Shown here: positions 42,587-50,982 of the stretch, one piece after another
Position numbering within the stretch: position 1 is the first letter of the stretch
How the letters are laid out: each line of letters opens with the position of its first letter
Assembly (NCBI GenBank): GCA_903970165.1
Contig: CAJCHZ010000072.1
Coordinates: 26,381-90,380, forward strand
Direction of reading: 5' to 3'
DNA from: Betaproteobacteria bacterium
GTDB taxonomy: Bacteria; Acidobacteriota; Terriglobia; Acidiferrales; UBA7541
Length of the DNA: 64,000 nucleotides
Position numbers and translations under genes: made by a program
The notes under the pieces: generated by a model
Told to the model about the DNA's origin: nothing
Database searches by the model: none
What the model saw: the letters and a program-made list of their open reading frames with translations, nothing else

Positions 42587-45199
42587 ATGTCGCGCGCCCA
42601 ATCATCAGAAGCCGGGGCCGTTCGCCTCTACCAACATTTTTTCTGGCTCTACCCGGCGGAGTTCCGCGACGAATACCGCCGCGAACTTTCCCTCGCTTTC
42701 ATTGACCGCTGGCGCGAACAGAAATCTCCGGCAGCTCTATTTTTCGTTTTCGCGCACGCAATTTTTGGAATCTTCCATCAAGCCCCAAAGGAGCACTATC
42801 ACGTGATTCTCCAGGACCTTCGGTACGCCTTGCGCATTTTCAAAAAAGACCCGCTCGTCAGTCTCGCGGCCATCCTCATCCTCGCGCTAGGCATCGGCTC
42901 CACCACGCTGGTCTTCAGCCTCGCCAACGGCCTGCTCATCCGCCCGCTTCCCTACGCTCAACCCGAACGCCTGATCGCCATTATGGAGTACAACCCGAAA
43001 GTTCCCGGGCAATCCACGGAAGTCGCTTTCCCCAATTACCACGACATGCGCGAGCGCTCGCGCTTGCTGGAAGATATCGGCGTCTACACTTCGGGGGAAT
43101 CCGCCGTGCGCGGCGAAGGTCCGGCCGAGCGCATCCCCATGGCCAGCGTCAGCGATGGTGTCTTCGGCGTCCTCGGCGTGCATCCCATCCTTGGCCGCGC
43201 AATTTCGCGTGAAGACGATTTGCCCGGCGGGCCCAAGATCGTCGTCCTCGGCGAAGAGCTATGGGAGCGCCGATACGGCCGCGATCCAAACATCGTCGGC
43301 AAAACTCTGCAAATTGACGATGCCCGCCGCACCGTGATCGGGGTGATGCCCGCCGATTTCCATTTTCCGGACCGCGCCGAAATGTGGCTTCCCCTGCAAA
43401 TGGACCCGGCAAAAGCGCCTCGCACCGATTATTTTCTGGATGCCGTGGCTCGCCTGAAACCCGGCGTCTCGATGGAGCAGGCCTCAAGCGAAATGCAATC
43501 GCTTCTCGAGCAAATTCACAGCGAAAATCCGGCGTCAAATAACAACTGGGGCGCGAAGGTCGTTCCGCTCCGGGAATTTGTCGCCGGTTTATACAGCACG
43601 GCGGTCATCACCTTGCTTGTCGCGGTCTCTCTGCTCCTGCTGATCGCTTGCGCCAACGTCTGCAATCTTCTCCTGGTTAAGGCCTCTGCGCGTGTCCGCG
43701 AAATCGCCGTGCGCACCGCCCTCGGCGCAACGCGCCGCCGCCTTCTCCGCCAGCTTGTTACGGAAAGCCTCATCCTTGGTCTTGCCGGTGGTGCTCTCGG
43801 CGTGCTGCTCGCCTATGCCGGCATTCCCGCGCTGCTCTCTCTTATTCCCGTGGATCTTCCCCGCTGGATGAATTTTTCACCGGATCACCGCGTCCTTGGT
43901 TTCGCTTTTGCCATTTCCTTGCTCACTACACTCGGCTTCGGCATCGTTCCTGCTTTAGGTTCTTTCCACGCCGATCTCGCCGATTCTCTCAAGGAAGGTG
44001 GACGCGGAGGCAGCTCCGGAATGCGCAGCAAACTCGTCCGCAATGCTCTCGTCGTCGCCGAAGTCGCTCTCTCCGTCATTCTCCTCGCCGGCGCGGGTCT
44101 CATGGTTCGCAGCTTTCTCGCCCTCCGGGGCCAGAATCTCGGCTACCTACCCGAAAATGTTTTGACCGTGAACATCGACTATCCAGACAGTCGCTACAAA
44201 GACGGCGCTCCCGCCCGCGCGTTGATTCGCCGCATCATCGAAGAAGTCGCCTCTCTTCCCGGCGTAATTTCGACTGCATTCTCCACGGGCGCGCCGCTCA
44301 GCGACGGCTGGGGCCGCATTTACACCACGGAAGATCATCAGATCGAACTGAAAGATATGACCTTCATCAACCACGTCGTGGTCACGCCCGGATATTTCCG
44401 CACGCTTGCCATTCCTCTGCTGCAAGGCCGGGAGCTTGCCGAAGACGATTTCGACGCCCCGCACGTTGTCATTGTCAGCCAGGCCTTCGCCAAAAAGAAT
44501 TGGCCCGGACAAAATCCTCTTGGCAAGCGCATCCGTTTCGGCCCGCCGAAAAACCACGAGCCTTGGCACACTGTTGTTGGCGTGGTCGCCGACGCCAAGC
44601 ACGGCAGGTATAAAGGGGAAGACCGCGCGAGCGTCTATTTGCCGTACAGCGCGAACGTTACTCCCGCGACGCTGCTTGTCCGCACCACCTCCGATCCGCT
44701 GCAGCTGCAGCAATCTATCCGCGCCCGCGTCACGGCTTTCGATTCGGACATCATCGTCAGCCGCGTTCTGAGCTTGCAGCAAATCATTGAGCGGGTTTCC
44801 TGGCGCGATCGCTTCCTCGCGGTCCTGTTCACTGCTTTCGCAGGGCTCGCTCTTCTGCTCGCCGCGGTCGGTCTCTATGCCACCATTTCCTACACTGTCT
44901 CCCTGAACACCCACGAGATCGGCATCCGTATGGCTCTTGGCGCTTCCGCTTCGCGTGTTCGCGCCATGATTCTTCGCCAGGGCATGTCGCTCGCCGCCGT
45001 CGGCCTGGTTCTCGGCATCGCCGTAGCCTTCGCCCTCGCCGGCATGCTCAAGTCCCAGCTCTACGCCATCTCCCCGAGCGATCCAGCCACTTACGCCGCG
45101 GTTCCGCTGCTCCTGCTTCTGGTAGCCATGCTCGCGGCGTTTCTGCCTGCGCACCGCGCCACTCGCGTTGATCCAGTCATCGCCCTCCGCCACGAATGA
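42587..45199 (+). CDS. ADOP-type MacB-like permease
   Basis: An 870-residue protein with an N-terminal soluble region (about 1-70), then two repeats each of a MacB-type periplasmic domain and FtsX-like four-helix permease module. Seen: helix one near LVSLAAILILALGIGSTTLVF, REIAVRTALGATRRR and HEIGIRMALGASASR. No ATP-binding domain is present, so an ATPase elsewhere is needed. The family may export or sense envelope compounds; the role here is unknown. Confidence 0.88.
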   Translation: MSRAQSSEAGAVRLYQHFFWLYPAEFRDEYRRELSLAFIDRWREQKSPAALFFVFAHAIFGIFHQAPKEHYHVILQDLRYALRIFKKDPLVSLAAILILALGIGSTTLVFSLANGLLIRPLPYAQPERLIAIMEYNPKVPGQSTEVAFPNYHDMRERSRLLEDIGVYTSGESAVRGEGPAERIPMASVSDGVFGVLGVHPILGRAISREDDLPGGPKIVVLGEELWERRYGRDPNIVGKTLQIDDARRTVIGVMPADFHFPDRAEMWLPLQMDPAKAPRTDYFLDAVARLKPGVSMEQASSEMQSLLEQIHSENPASNNNWGAKVVPLREFVAGLYSTAVITLLVAVSLLLLIACANVCNLLLVKASARVREIAVRTALGATRRRLLRQLVTESLILGLAGGALGVLLAYAGIPALLSLIPVDLPRWMNFSPDHRVLGFAFAISLLTTLGFGIVPALGSFHADLADSLKEGGRGGSSGMRSKLVRNALVVAEVALSVILLAGAGLMVRSFLALRGQNLGYLPENVLTVNIDYPDSRYKDGAPARALIRRIIEEVASLPGVISTAFSTGAPLSDGWGRIYTTEDHQIELKDMTFINHVVVTPGYFRTLAIPLLQGRELAEDDFDAPHVVIVSQAFAKKNWPGQNPLGKRIRFGPPKNHEPWHTVVGVVADAKHGRYKGEDRASVYLPYSANVTPATLLVRTTSDPLQLQQSIRARVTAFDSDIIVSRVLSLQQIIERVSWRDRFLAVLFTAFAGLALLLAAVGLYATISYTVSLNTHEIGIRMALGASASRVRAMILRQGMSLAAVGLVLGIAVAFALAGMLKSQLYAISPSDPATYAAVPLLLLLVAMLAAFLPAHRATRVDPVIALRHE

Positions 45200-45327
45200 A
45201 TTTGTAGTTTTACTTGTGGGCGCGCAGGCGGCTAGGCCCCAGCCAACTCGTCCGCACCTGTCGAAATTCGTTGGTCCATACTGCCGCCACGCGCTACAAT
45301 CCCGCCGTTGAAAACTACCTGAACCCA

Positions 45328-47172
45328 ATGAAAATCTTTCTCGGCGTGGCACTCTGCTGCCTTCTAACTCTTTCTCTTCTTGGCCAATCCGCGCCTTGGC
45401 CTCTCGCCGGCCACGAGACTTACTCCACCTCCGTGCGAACCTCTCAATACGTCACTGTCCGAGACGGCACGCGTCTCGCCATTGACATCTATCGCCCTCA
45501 ATCGGCGGGTCAGCCCGTCGACCGCAAATTCCCCGTCATTCTCGTCGCCACGCCCTACCACCGCTCCAGCGAAAACAATGGCGAAATTCGCACGTTTCTC
45601 GCCCCCCAAGGCAATCACCGTAATATTTTTGCGGAGCTTCTCAAACATGGTTACATCATCGCCAGTCTGGATCTCCGCGCACGCGGCGCTTCTTTCGGCA
45701 CCGTCTATGGCAGTGGAATGGATAGCGAAGCGATTCGCACCGATCTCTACGACGTCGTCGAATGGCTCGCCGCGCAACCTTGGAGTGACGGCAACATCGG
45801 CACCGGCGGATGCTCTTACGTCGGCAAAACGCAATTCTTGGCGGCCTCTGCTGCGCCGCCCCATCTAAAAGCCATCGCCCCAACAGGCGCGCCTTTCGAT
45901 GCGTACAGTTTGGCGCGCGTCAATGGCGTCACCCGCAATCTTCTCGTCCAACTCGACAAAACCATGCGGCAGCTCGATGTCGACTATCCGGCCGCTCCCG
46001 TCGACGACGATCGCGACGGCTCCTTGCGCCGCGTCGCCATCGCCGAACATCGCATCAGTTGGGACGCCGGTCTCGCCGGGTTCACTCCCGAGCGTGCCGC
46101 GCTCCCATTCCGCGACTCGCCCCCGCCTCGACCTGAGTTCGCCCACCCGCTCGCCGACGAGTGGAACTTTCTCCCCAATTTCAAACTTTCCAAAATCCCC
46201 GTCTTCCAATACACCGGATGGCGCGACCTCACTCTCGACGCCGTCTCCAACTGGTACGAAGGCCTCGCTGGCGAAGGCGTCACACAGCAACTCGTCATCG
46301 GCCCGTGGTATCACTGCGAATGGGACCAGAGCAACCTCACTGATGCCGTCGCCGAATATCTCAGCTGGTACGACTATTGGCTCAAAGGAATCAAAAACGC
46401 CGTCCCCAATACTCCGCGAGTTCGCTATTACGTCGTCAACGCGCCCGCCGGACACGAATGGCAGTCCGCGAACCAACTACCATTGCCCAACGAGCACCCG
46501 AAAAGATATTTCTTATCCGCGAAGACGGCGGCCGCGGGCGACGCAACCCTCCGCCTGGAAAAACCAGTCAATGCCGGTGGAAAAGACGACTATGTCGTCG
46601 ACTACACGGCAACGGCAGCCGACTTGCCGACGCGCTTCTTTTGGGGTATTCCCAACGCCACAAATCCCGGCCTCATCCCGATCAAAACGGCTGCCCTCGA
46701 TTCCAAATCCCTGACTTACACCACCGCGCCACTCTCCAGCGATGCCGAAGTCACCGGCTTCCCCAAACTCAACCTCTTCGTGTCTTCCACAGCCGAGGAT
46801 CAGGATTTCTTCGTCTATCTCGAGGAAGTCGACGATCACGGCGTTTCCACGCTCATGACCGAGGGCATCCTCCGCGCCTCCAACCGCGCCATCCGCACTC
46901 CGCCTTTCGCCAACGGCGGCATTCCCTGGCACCCGCATCTCAAAGCGGATCAAAGTAACCTCCCGTCCGGCGTCCCTGCCCAGCTCGACTTCGCCCTCTC
47001 CCCTATGTCCAACTACGTCCGCAAAGGCCATCGCCTCCGCATCTCCATCAACAATTTCGACCGAGGTGCCAACTGGGATACCCCCGAAATAAATCCGTCC
47101 CCCACAGTCACCATCTACCACGACGCCCAACATCCGTCTTCCATCACTCTGCCTTTCATACAAAACAAGTAG
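45328..47172 (+). CDS. CocE/NonD-type X-Pro dipeptidyl peptidase family hydrolase
   Basis: A 614-residue secreted alpha/beta hydrolase with a signal peptide from the ATG at 45328. The catalytic residues appear in order: Ser in GCSYVGKTQ, Asp in GWRDLTLDAV and His in GPWYHCEW. The C-terminal jelly-roll domain has NLFVSSTAEDQDFFVYL. These enzymes cleave acyl or N-acyl peptide bonds. It lies 36 bases before the amidohydrolase gene, so the two may be co-expressed. Confidence 0.88.
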   Translation: MKIFLGVALCCLLTLSLLGQSAPWPLAGHETYSTSVRTSQYVTVRDGTRLAIDIYRPQSAGQPVDRKFPVILVATPYHRSSENNGEIRTFLAPQGNHRNIFAELLKHGYIIASLDLRARGASFGTVYGSGMDSEAIRTDLYDVVEWLAAQPWSDGNIGTGGCSYVGKTQFLAASAAPPHLKAIAPTGAPFDAYSLARVNGVTRNLLVQLDKTMRQLDVDYPAAPVDDDRDGSLRRVAIAEHRISWDAGLAGFTPERAALPFRDSPPPRPEFAHPLADEWNFLPNFKLSKIPVFQYTGWRDLTLDAVSNWYEGLAGEGVTQQLVIGPWYHCEWDQSNLTDAVAEYLSWYDYWLKGIKNAVPNTPRVRYYVVNAPAGHEWQSANQLPLPNEHPKRYFLSAKTAAAGDATLRLEKPVNAGGKDDYVVDYTATAADLPTRFFWGIPNATNPGLIPIKTAALDSKSLTYTTAPLSSDAEVTGFPKLNLFVSSTAEDQDFFVYLEEVDDHGVSTLMTEGILRASNRAIRTPPFANGGIPWHPHLKADQSNLPSGVPAQLDFALSPMSNYVRKGHRLRISINNFDRGANWDTPEINPSPTVTIYHDAQHPSSITLPFIQNK

Positions 47173-47207
47173 CGTCCGCGGAAGAAAAAACTGGAGAGAG
47201 GAACACC

Positions 47208-48650
47208 ATGCTGAAACTTTTCTGCAAAATAGCCGCAACAACTTCCTTCGCAGCGGCAGCTTTCGCAACATTTCTCATCTGTCCGGCGCTCCGCGCGCAG
47301 ACTACGCAAGCCGATCGGCAGGAACGCTGGCGCTTTTATTCTCCAGACACGCCAGTTTCGGACGATACGCGTCGCGTCCCCGTTCCGTCTGGGCCTCAAG
47401 GACCCACCGGAACTCTGGTCCTTCGCGGCGGCCGCATTTTTGACGGCACCAGTGCTCCCGCGCGCGAAGGGACGCTCGTCATCGCCGGCAACAAAATTCT
47501 GAAAATACTTGCTCCCGGCTCGACGGATTGGCCGGAAGACGCCCAAGTCATTGACGTGCACGGCGAAACGGTGATCCCTGGACTCATCGACTTGCACACG
47601 CACCTGAGCTACTCCAATCCACGTGAAAGCCCCGATGTCACTGGCAGCATGCCCGAAGCAACACTGCGCGGCGCGGAACGCCTTCGCTACTACATCGAAA
47701 GCGGCATCACCAGCGTCCGCGACGTCGCCTCGAACGGCGAAGTCCCGTTTCGTCTGCAGTCCTGGGTCAATCAAAACCGCATCGTTGGCCCGCGAATTTT
47801 CGCGGCCGGCCAATTCATCACCGGCATCGGTGGACACGGCGACGAAGGCGGCCTCGACAACGACCCCATTCACGGCGCTATTCGCGAGGCTTCCGGGGCC
47901 GACGGGTGGCGCGACGCCGTGCGCATCCAGTTCAATCGCGGCGCCAATGTCATCAAAATCGGCAGCCACTTCAGCGTCGCCGAAGTCACCGCGGCGGTAC
48001 AGGAGGCTCACGAATTGGGCCTGAAAGTAACCTGTGACTGCGAAACTTTTTACATCAAGCGCGCCGTCGAGGCCGGCGTGGACATGATCGAGCATCCTCT
48101 GCCGCGCACCGACGAAACCATCCGACTCATGGCCCAGAAAGGCACCGAAGCCGACCCCACTCTCATTCCCTACATTCTTATTTTTGATTTGAGCGGTGGT
48201 TATTACTACACCACTTCGCGCCGCTTCACTTTTTCCAAGGACGCGAACTTCGAGGTCGCTCGAAGAATGAAGCAAGCCGGAATCAAGATGGGCATCGGCA
48301 CAGACCTGGTCACCGATTGGTATCGTTATCTGCCGGGTCCGTACATCACGGAAATGAAGCAGTTTGCAAAGCTCGGCTACACCGTCCCGGAGGTGCTTTC
48401 CATCGCCACCAAAACCAACGCCGAGATGCTCGATATGGGCACAAAACTCGGAACGCTCGACCCCGGCAAACTAGCCGACGTCACCGTAATCGACGGGAGG
48501 CCGGACGAGAACCTGGACGACATCGCCAAAGTAGATCTTGTCATCCGCAATGGCTATATCACCGTAAAACACGGCCAAATCTTCGTCCCCCGCCACCTGC
48601 CGGTTCCCATGCCCCAACCCTGCCAGCACTGCGGCGCCCCAGTGCCATGA
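47208..48650 (+). CDS. secreted amidohydrolase, imidazolonepropionase-like, altered metal site
   Basis: A 480-residue TIM-barrel amidohydrolase with a signal peptide. The first metal pair HTH is in IDLHTHLSY, a bridging Lys in VIKIG and an active-site Asp in GIGTDLV. The strand-6 His is in MIEHP. The usual strand-5 His, in VAVHAHG, is replaced by VTCDCET, so one metal ligand is Asp or Cys. The function is a hydrolase on an unknown amide or cyclic substrate. Confidence 0.8.
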   Translation: MLKLFCKIAATTSFAAAAFATFLICPALRAQTTQADRQERWRFYSPDTPVSDDTRRVPVPSGPQGPTGTLVLRGGRIFDGTSAPAREGTLVIAGNKILKILAPGSTDWPEDAQVIDVHGETVIPGLIDLHTHLSYSNPRESPDVTGSMPEATLRGAERLRYYIESGITSVRDVASNGEVPFRLQSWVNQNRIVGPRIFAAGQFITGIGGHGDEGGLDNDPIHGAIREASGADGWRDAVRIQFNRGANVIKIGSHFSVAEVTAAVQEAHELGLKVTCDCETFYIKRAVEAGVDMIEHPLPRTDETIRLMAQKGTEADPTLIPYILIFDLSGGYYYTTSRRFTFSKDANFEVARRMKQAGIKMGIGTDLVTDWYRYLPGPYITEMKQFAKLGYTVPEVLSIATKTNAEMLDMGTKLGTLDPGKLADVTVIDGRPDENLDDIAKVDLVIRNGYITVKHGQIFVPRHLPVPMPQPCQHCGAPVP

Positions 48651-48896
48651 TGCGCGGCAGTTGTCCGCCCCTCGGGAATCGTTTGTGGAGCAACCTTGGT
48701 TGTGCTAGGCTTTGCGTGCGGAAATTAGCTGGCTATACGCTACAAAAAATAAAGTCCCTGCTCCGCTAGCGTTCTCTCCTTGCTGTTCCTCTGCAGAGCT
48801 TCCCGAGGGGGAAAACTCTCTCTGGAGAGCACCTACGGCTCAGGCCATTCACCGGCTCCCTCAAGCCGGGTAGTTACAAAAGGAACGGATAAGCCC
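48651..48896. other. intergenic region before mqnD
   Basis: Holds AAAAGGA ahead of the mqnD ATG. No gene is convincing, and the upstream extension of the mqnD frame to 48780 lacks coding character. No clear promoter seen. Confidence 0.4.
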
Positions 48897-49775
48897 ATGT
48901 CCGGTACACAAACAGCTTCAAGAACGGAAAAAGAGACCGTCGAGATCAAGCTGGCGCACTCGCCAGATTCCGACGATGCCTTCATGTTTTACGCCTTGGC
49001 GACTCACAAGCTAGCTACGCCCGGTTACAAATACACCCACGTGCTGTCCGACATTCAGACATTGAACGAAGCCGCCCTCACGGAAACCTATGATGTTACG
49101 GCGGTTAGCTTTGCGGCCTATCCGAGTTTGCGCGATAAATACGTCCTTTTAGACTGCGGGGCCAGCTTCGGAGAGAACTATGGACCGATTGTGGTTTCTT
49201 CTAAATCAATGAGAAAAGAGGACTTAGCCGGAAAGCGCATCGGCGTTCCCGGCCTGAAAACGACCGCGTATTTAACCTTACGGTTAAATACGCCCGACTT
49301 TGAGCCGGTGGTAATGCCCTTCGACAAGATTCTCGACGCCGTTAAGAATGAGGTCGTAGAAGCTGGGCTGCTGATTCACGAGGGGCAGCTGCTCTTTCCG
49401 CAGCTCGGGATGCACCGCGTTATCGACTTGGGAGTCTGGTGGCATGAGCAGACCGGACTGCCACTGCCGCTGGGCGGTAACGCTGTGCGGAAGGCGCTGG
49501 GACCTGAACTTGGGCTGCAAATCGCTAAAACCATTCGAGATAGCGTTGAATATGGGCTGGAACACCGCGAAGAAGCGCTAAATTACGCGATGCAGTTTGC
49601 TCGCGACATGGAAACGGAAATCGCTGACAAGTTCGTGGGAATGTATGTGAACCGTTGGACTCTGGGTTACGGCGAGCGGGGCAAGTTGGCGGTCAAGACG
49701 CTGATCGAGCGCGGGACGGAAGCGGGTCTGCTTCCGGGCCCCGCGGAGATTGAATTTCTGGGCCAAGCATCTTAA
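48897..49775 (+). CDS. mqnD: 1,4-dihydroxy-6-naphthoate synthase
   Basis: A 292-residue MqnD from ATG at 48897. It opens IKLAHSPDSDDAFMFYAL and has VSFAAYPSLRDKYVLLDCG, SFGENYGPIVV, GKRIGVPGLKTTAYLTLRL and PLPLGGNAVRK, all typical. It turns cyclic de-hypoxanthine futalosine into 1,4-dihydroxy-6-naphthoate for menaquinone, so the organism uses the futalosine route. No other mqn genes are in the window. Confidence 0.93.
   Translation: MSGTQTASRTEKETVEIKLAHSPDSDDAFMFYALATHKLATPGYKYTHVLSDIQTLNEAALTETYDVTAVSFAAYPSLRDKYVLLDCGASFGENYGPIVVSSKSMRKEDLAGKRIGVPGLKTTAYLTLRLNTPDFEPVVMPFDKILDAVKNEVVEAGLLIHEGQLLFPQLGMHRVIDLGVWWHEQTGLPLPLGGNAVRKALGPELGLQIAKTIRDSVEYGLEHREEALNYAMQFARDMETEIADKFVGMYVNRWTLGYGERGKLAVKTLIERGTEAGLLPGPAEIEFLGQAS
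49266..49293. repeat. 12-bp perfect inverted repeat inside mqnD
   Basis: GCGTATTTAACC and GGTTAAATACGC are exact complements around a TTAC loop, all within the coding sequence. The encoded residues (AYLTLRLN) look family-like, so it may be chance. Confidence 0.6.
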
Positions 49776-49786
49776 GCAAGGCGAGA

Positions 49787-49867
49787 ATGAAACAAGACGA
49801 GAAGTTCTACGTCAACTCTCACAAAATAAAATACTTACAATATTTTCCCGAGCGGCTAAAGTTTTAA
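49787..49867 (+). CDS. possible 26-residue ORF after mqnD
   Basis: An ATG-started frame with GGCGAG ahead, reading MKQDEKFYVNSHKIKYL then QYFPERLKF. It overlaps the -35 region of the sigma-28 promoter at its end. It is AT-rich and may be non-coding. Confidence 0.2.
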   Translation: MKQDEKFYVNSHKIKYLQYFPERLKF

Positions 49868-49883
49868 CGCTTGGTGCCGATAC
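49857..49883 (+). promoter_or_regulatory. sigma-28 (FliA) type promoter
   Basis: TAAAGTTT (49857-49864), an 11-base spacer, and GCCGATAC (49876-49883) match the flagellar sigma-28 consensus TAAAGTTT-N11-GCCGATAA at 15 of 16 defined positions. It lies 117 bases ahead of the Ala/Thr-rich gene at 50000. Confidence 0.75.
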
Positions 49884-49999
49884 GCCACCTGTTGATTTCT
49901 TTTCCGGGCGTCTGAAGACGGTTGCGGCGCAGTTCCTGTCCCTTGCGACTGTACCGTTCCTCGGGCGCCTGGAGCGCAGTCTTATGTGCCGGGGGAAAT

Positions 50000-50932
50000 A
50001 TGTCCGCCATCGGTCTTGTAAATCTCGCGCAACGCCTTTCCAATCAAGGCAATCCGACAAGTCAAGAAACGCAGTCCGCGCAGAAGACAGCCCCCGCCGA
50101 GGAGAAACAAGGGGCGCAGGGTTTGCGGCAAGATAGCTTCACACCTTCTTCACTAATCGGCCAGGGACAAACCGGGGCCCAGGCTGCGGGGCTCTTCACC
50201 GCGCCGCAAACAACGATCTTTTCTCCGGCGGCGACTTTGCTGCTCCAGCACCAGACCGCGCCCCAAGCGAATCAAGTTTCCACAGCAGCGCAGGCCGCAG
50301 TGGGTCCTGATGTGTCCGCGAATACTTCAGTGGCGCAAACGGCTAATGCCAATGTTGCCGCCGCTGCAGCAAATGCCACAGCCGCTGCTGCACAGGTTCA
50401 AACTCCTGCAGCTGCCAACACCGAGACGAAGACGGCGAGCGCGGTGAATACACAAGCAGCCGCGACAACGACTCCCGCGATTCAGCCGACGACTGCACAG
50501 GCAGTTCCGGTCACGACTTCGTCCGCAACTTCGGCTGCCGCCACGACAGCCACGCCCACGAGCGCAAGTGCTCCCGCAACCGCAAGTACGGGCACATCGG
50601 CTCCTGCAACTACTGGCACAACCACGGCCGCAGCGGACGCCGCAACGAGTAGCTTGGCGGCGACTCAGGAGCAATTGCAGACTTTGAATTTGGCGCTTGC
50701 GGCCCTTGGGCTCAACACGCAACAAATCGACCAGTTGGATCAGGTCGCCAGCATCGTTAATGACTACAATCCCGCAGCGTACACCGCGCAGGCCTTTCAA
50801 CTGGAAACGCTAGGGCAGAAAGCTCCCGCGCAAACCACTTCTCAGGCAGGCGCCCCGCAGAATGCGAACGCAACGCCAACGACAAACAATACCGCCAAAG
50901 CGGCGACTGCGGGCACAACGGCAAATCGCTAG
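50000..50932 (+). CDS. Ala/Thr-rich low-complexity protein under a sigma-28 type promoter
   Basis: A 310-residue protein starting at ATG 50000, with GGGGGAA in front. The head is MSAIGLVNLAQRLSNQ and the middle (about 90-230) is an Ala/Thr/Ser/Pro-rich linker. The C-terminal third has an ordered helical patch: LQTLNLALAALGLNTQQIDQL and NDYNPAAYTAQAFQLE. No signal peptide is seen. The sigma-28 promoter suggests a flagellar or motility protein; a hook-length or FlgM-like role is only speculation. Confidence 0.6.
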   Translation: MSAIGLVNLAQRLSNQGNPTSQETQSAQKTAPAEEKQGAQGLRQDSFTPSSLIGQGQTGAQAAGLFTAPQTTIFSPAATLLLQHQTAPQANQVSTAAQAAVGPDVSANTSVAQTANANVAAAAANATAAAAQVQTPAAANTETKTASAVNTQAAATTTPAIQPTTAQAVPVTTSSATSAAATTATPTSASAPATASTGTSAPATTGTTTAAADAATSSLAATQEQLQTLNLALAALGLNTQQIDQLDQVASIVNDYNPAAYTAQAFQLETLGQKAPAQTTSQAGAPQNANATPTTNNTAKAATAGTTANR

Positions 50933-50982
50933 GTAGCTTCCTTATAAAATACTAACGGGATTACGGATGCCCTGGATTAGGT

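Noticed and set aside
44147..45352. Long open frame of 401 codons opposite the ADOP permease
   Set aside because: It is antisense to a well-supported gene, has low-complexity composition and no family motif; it arises from high GC in the third positions.
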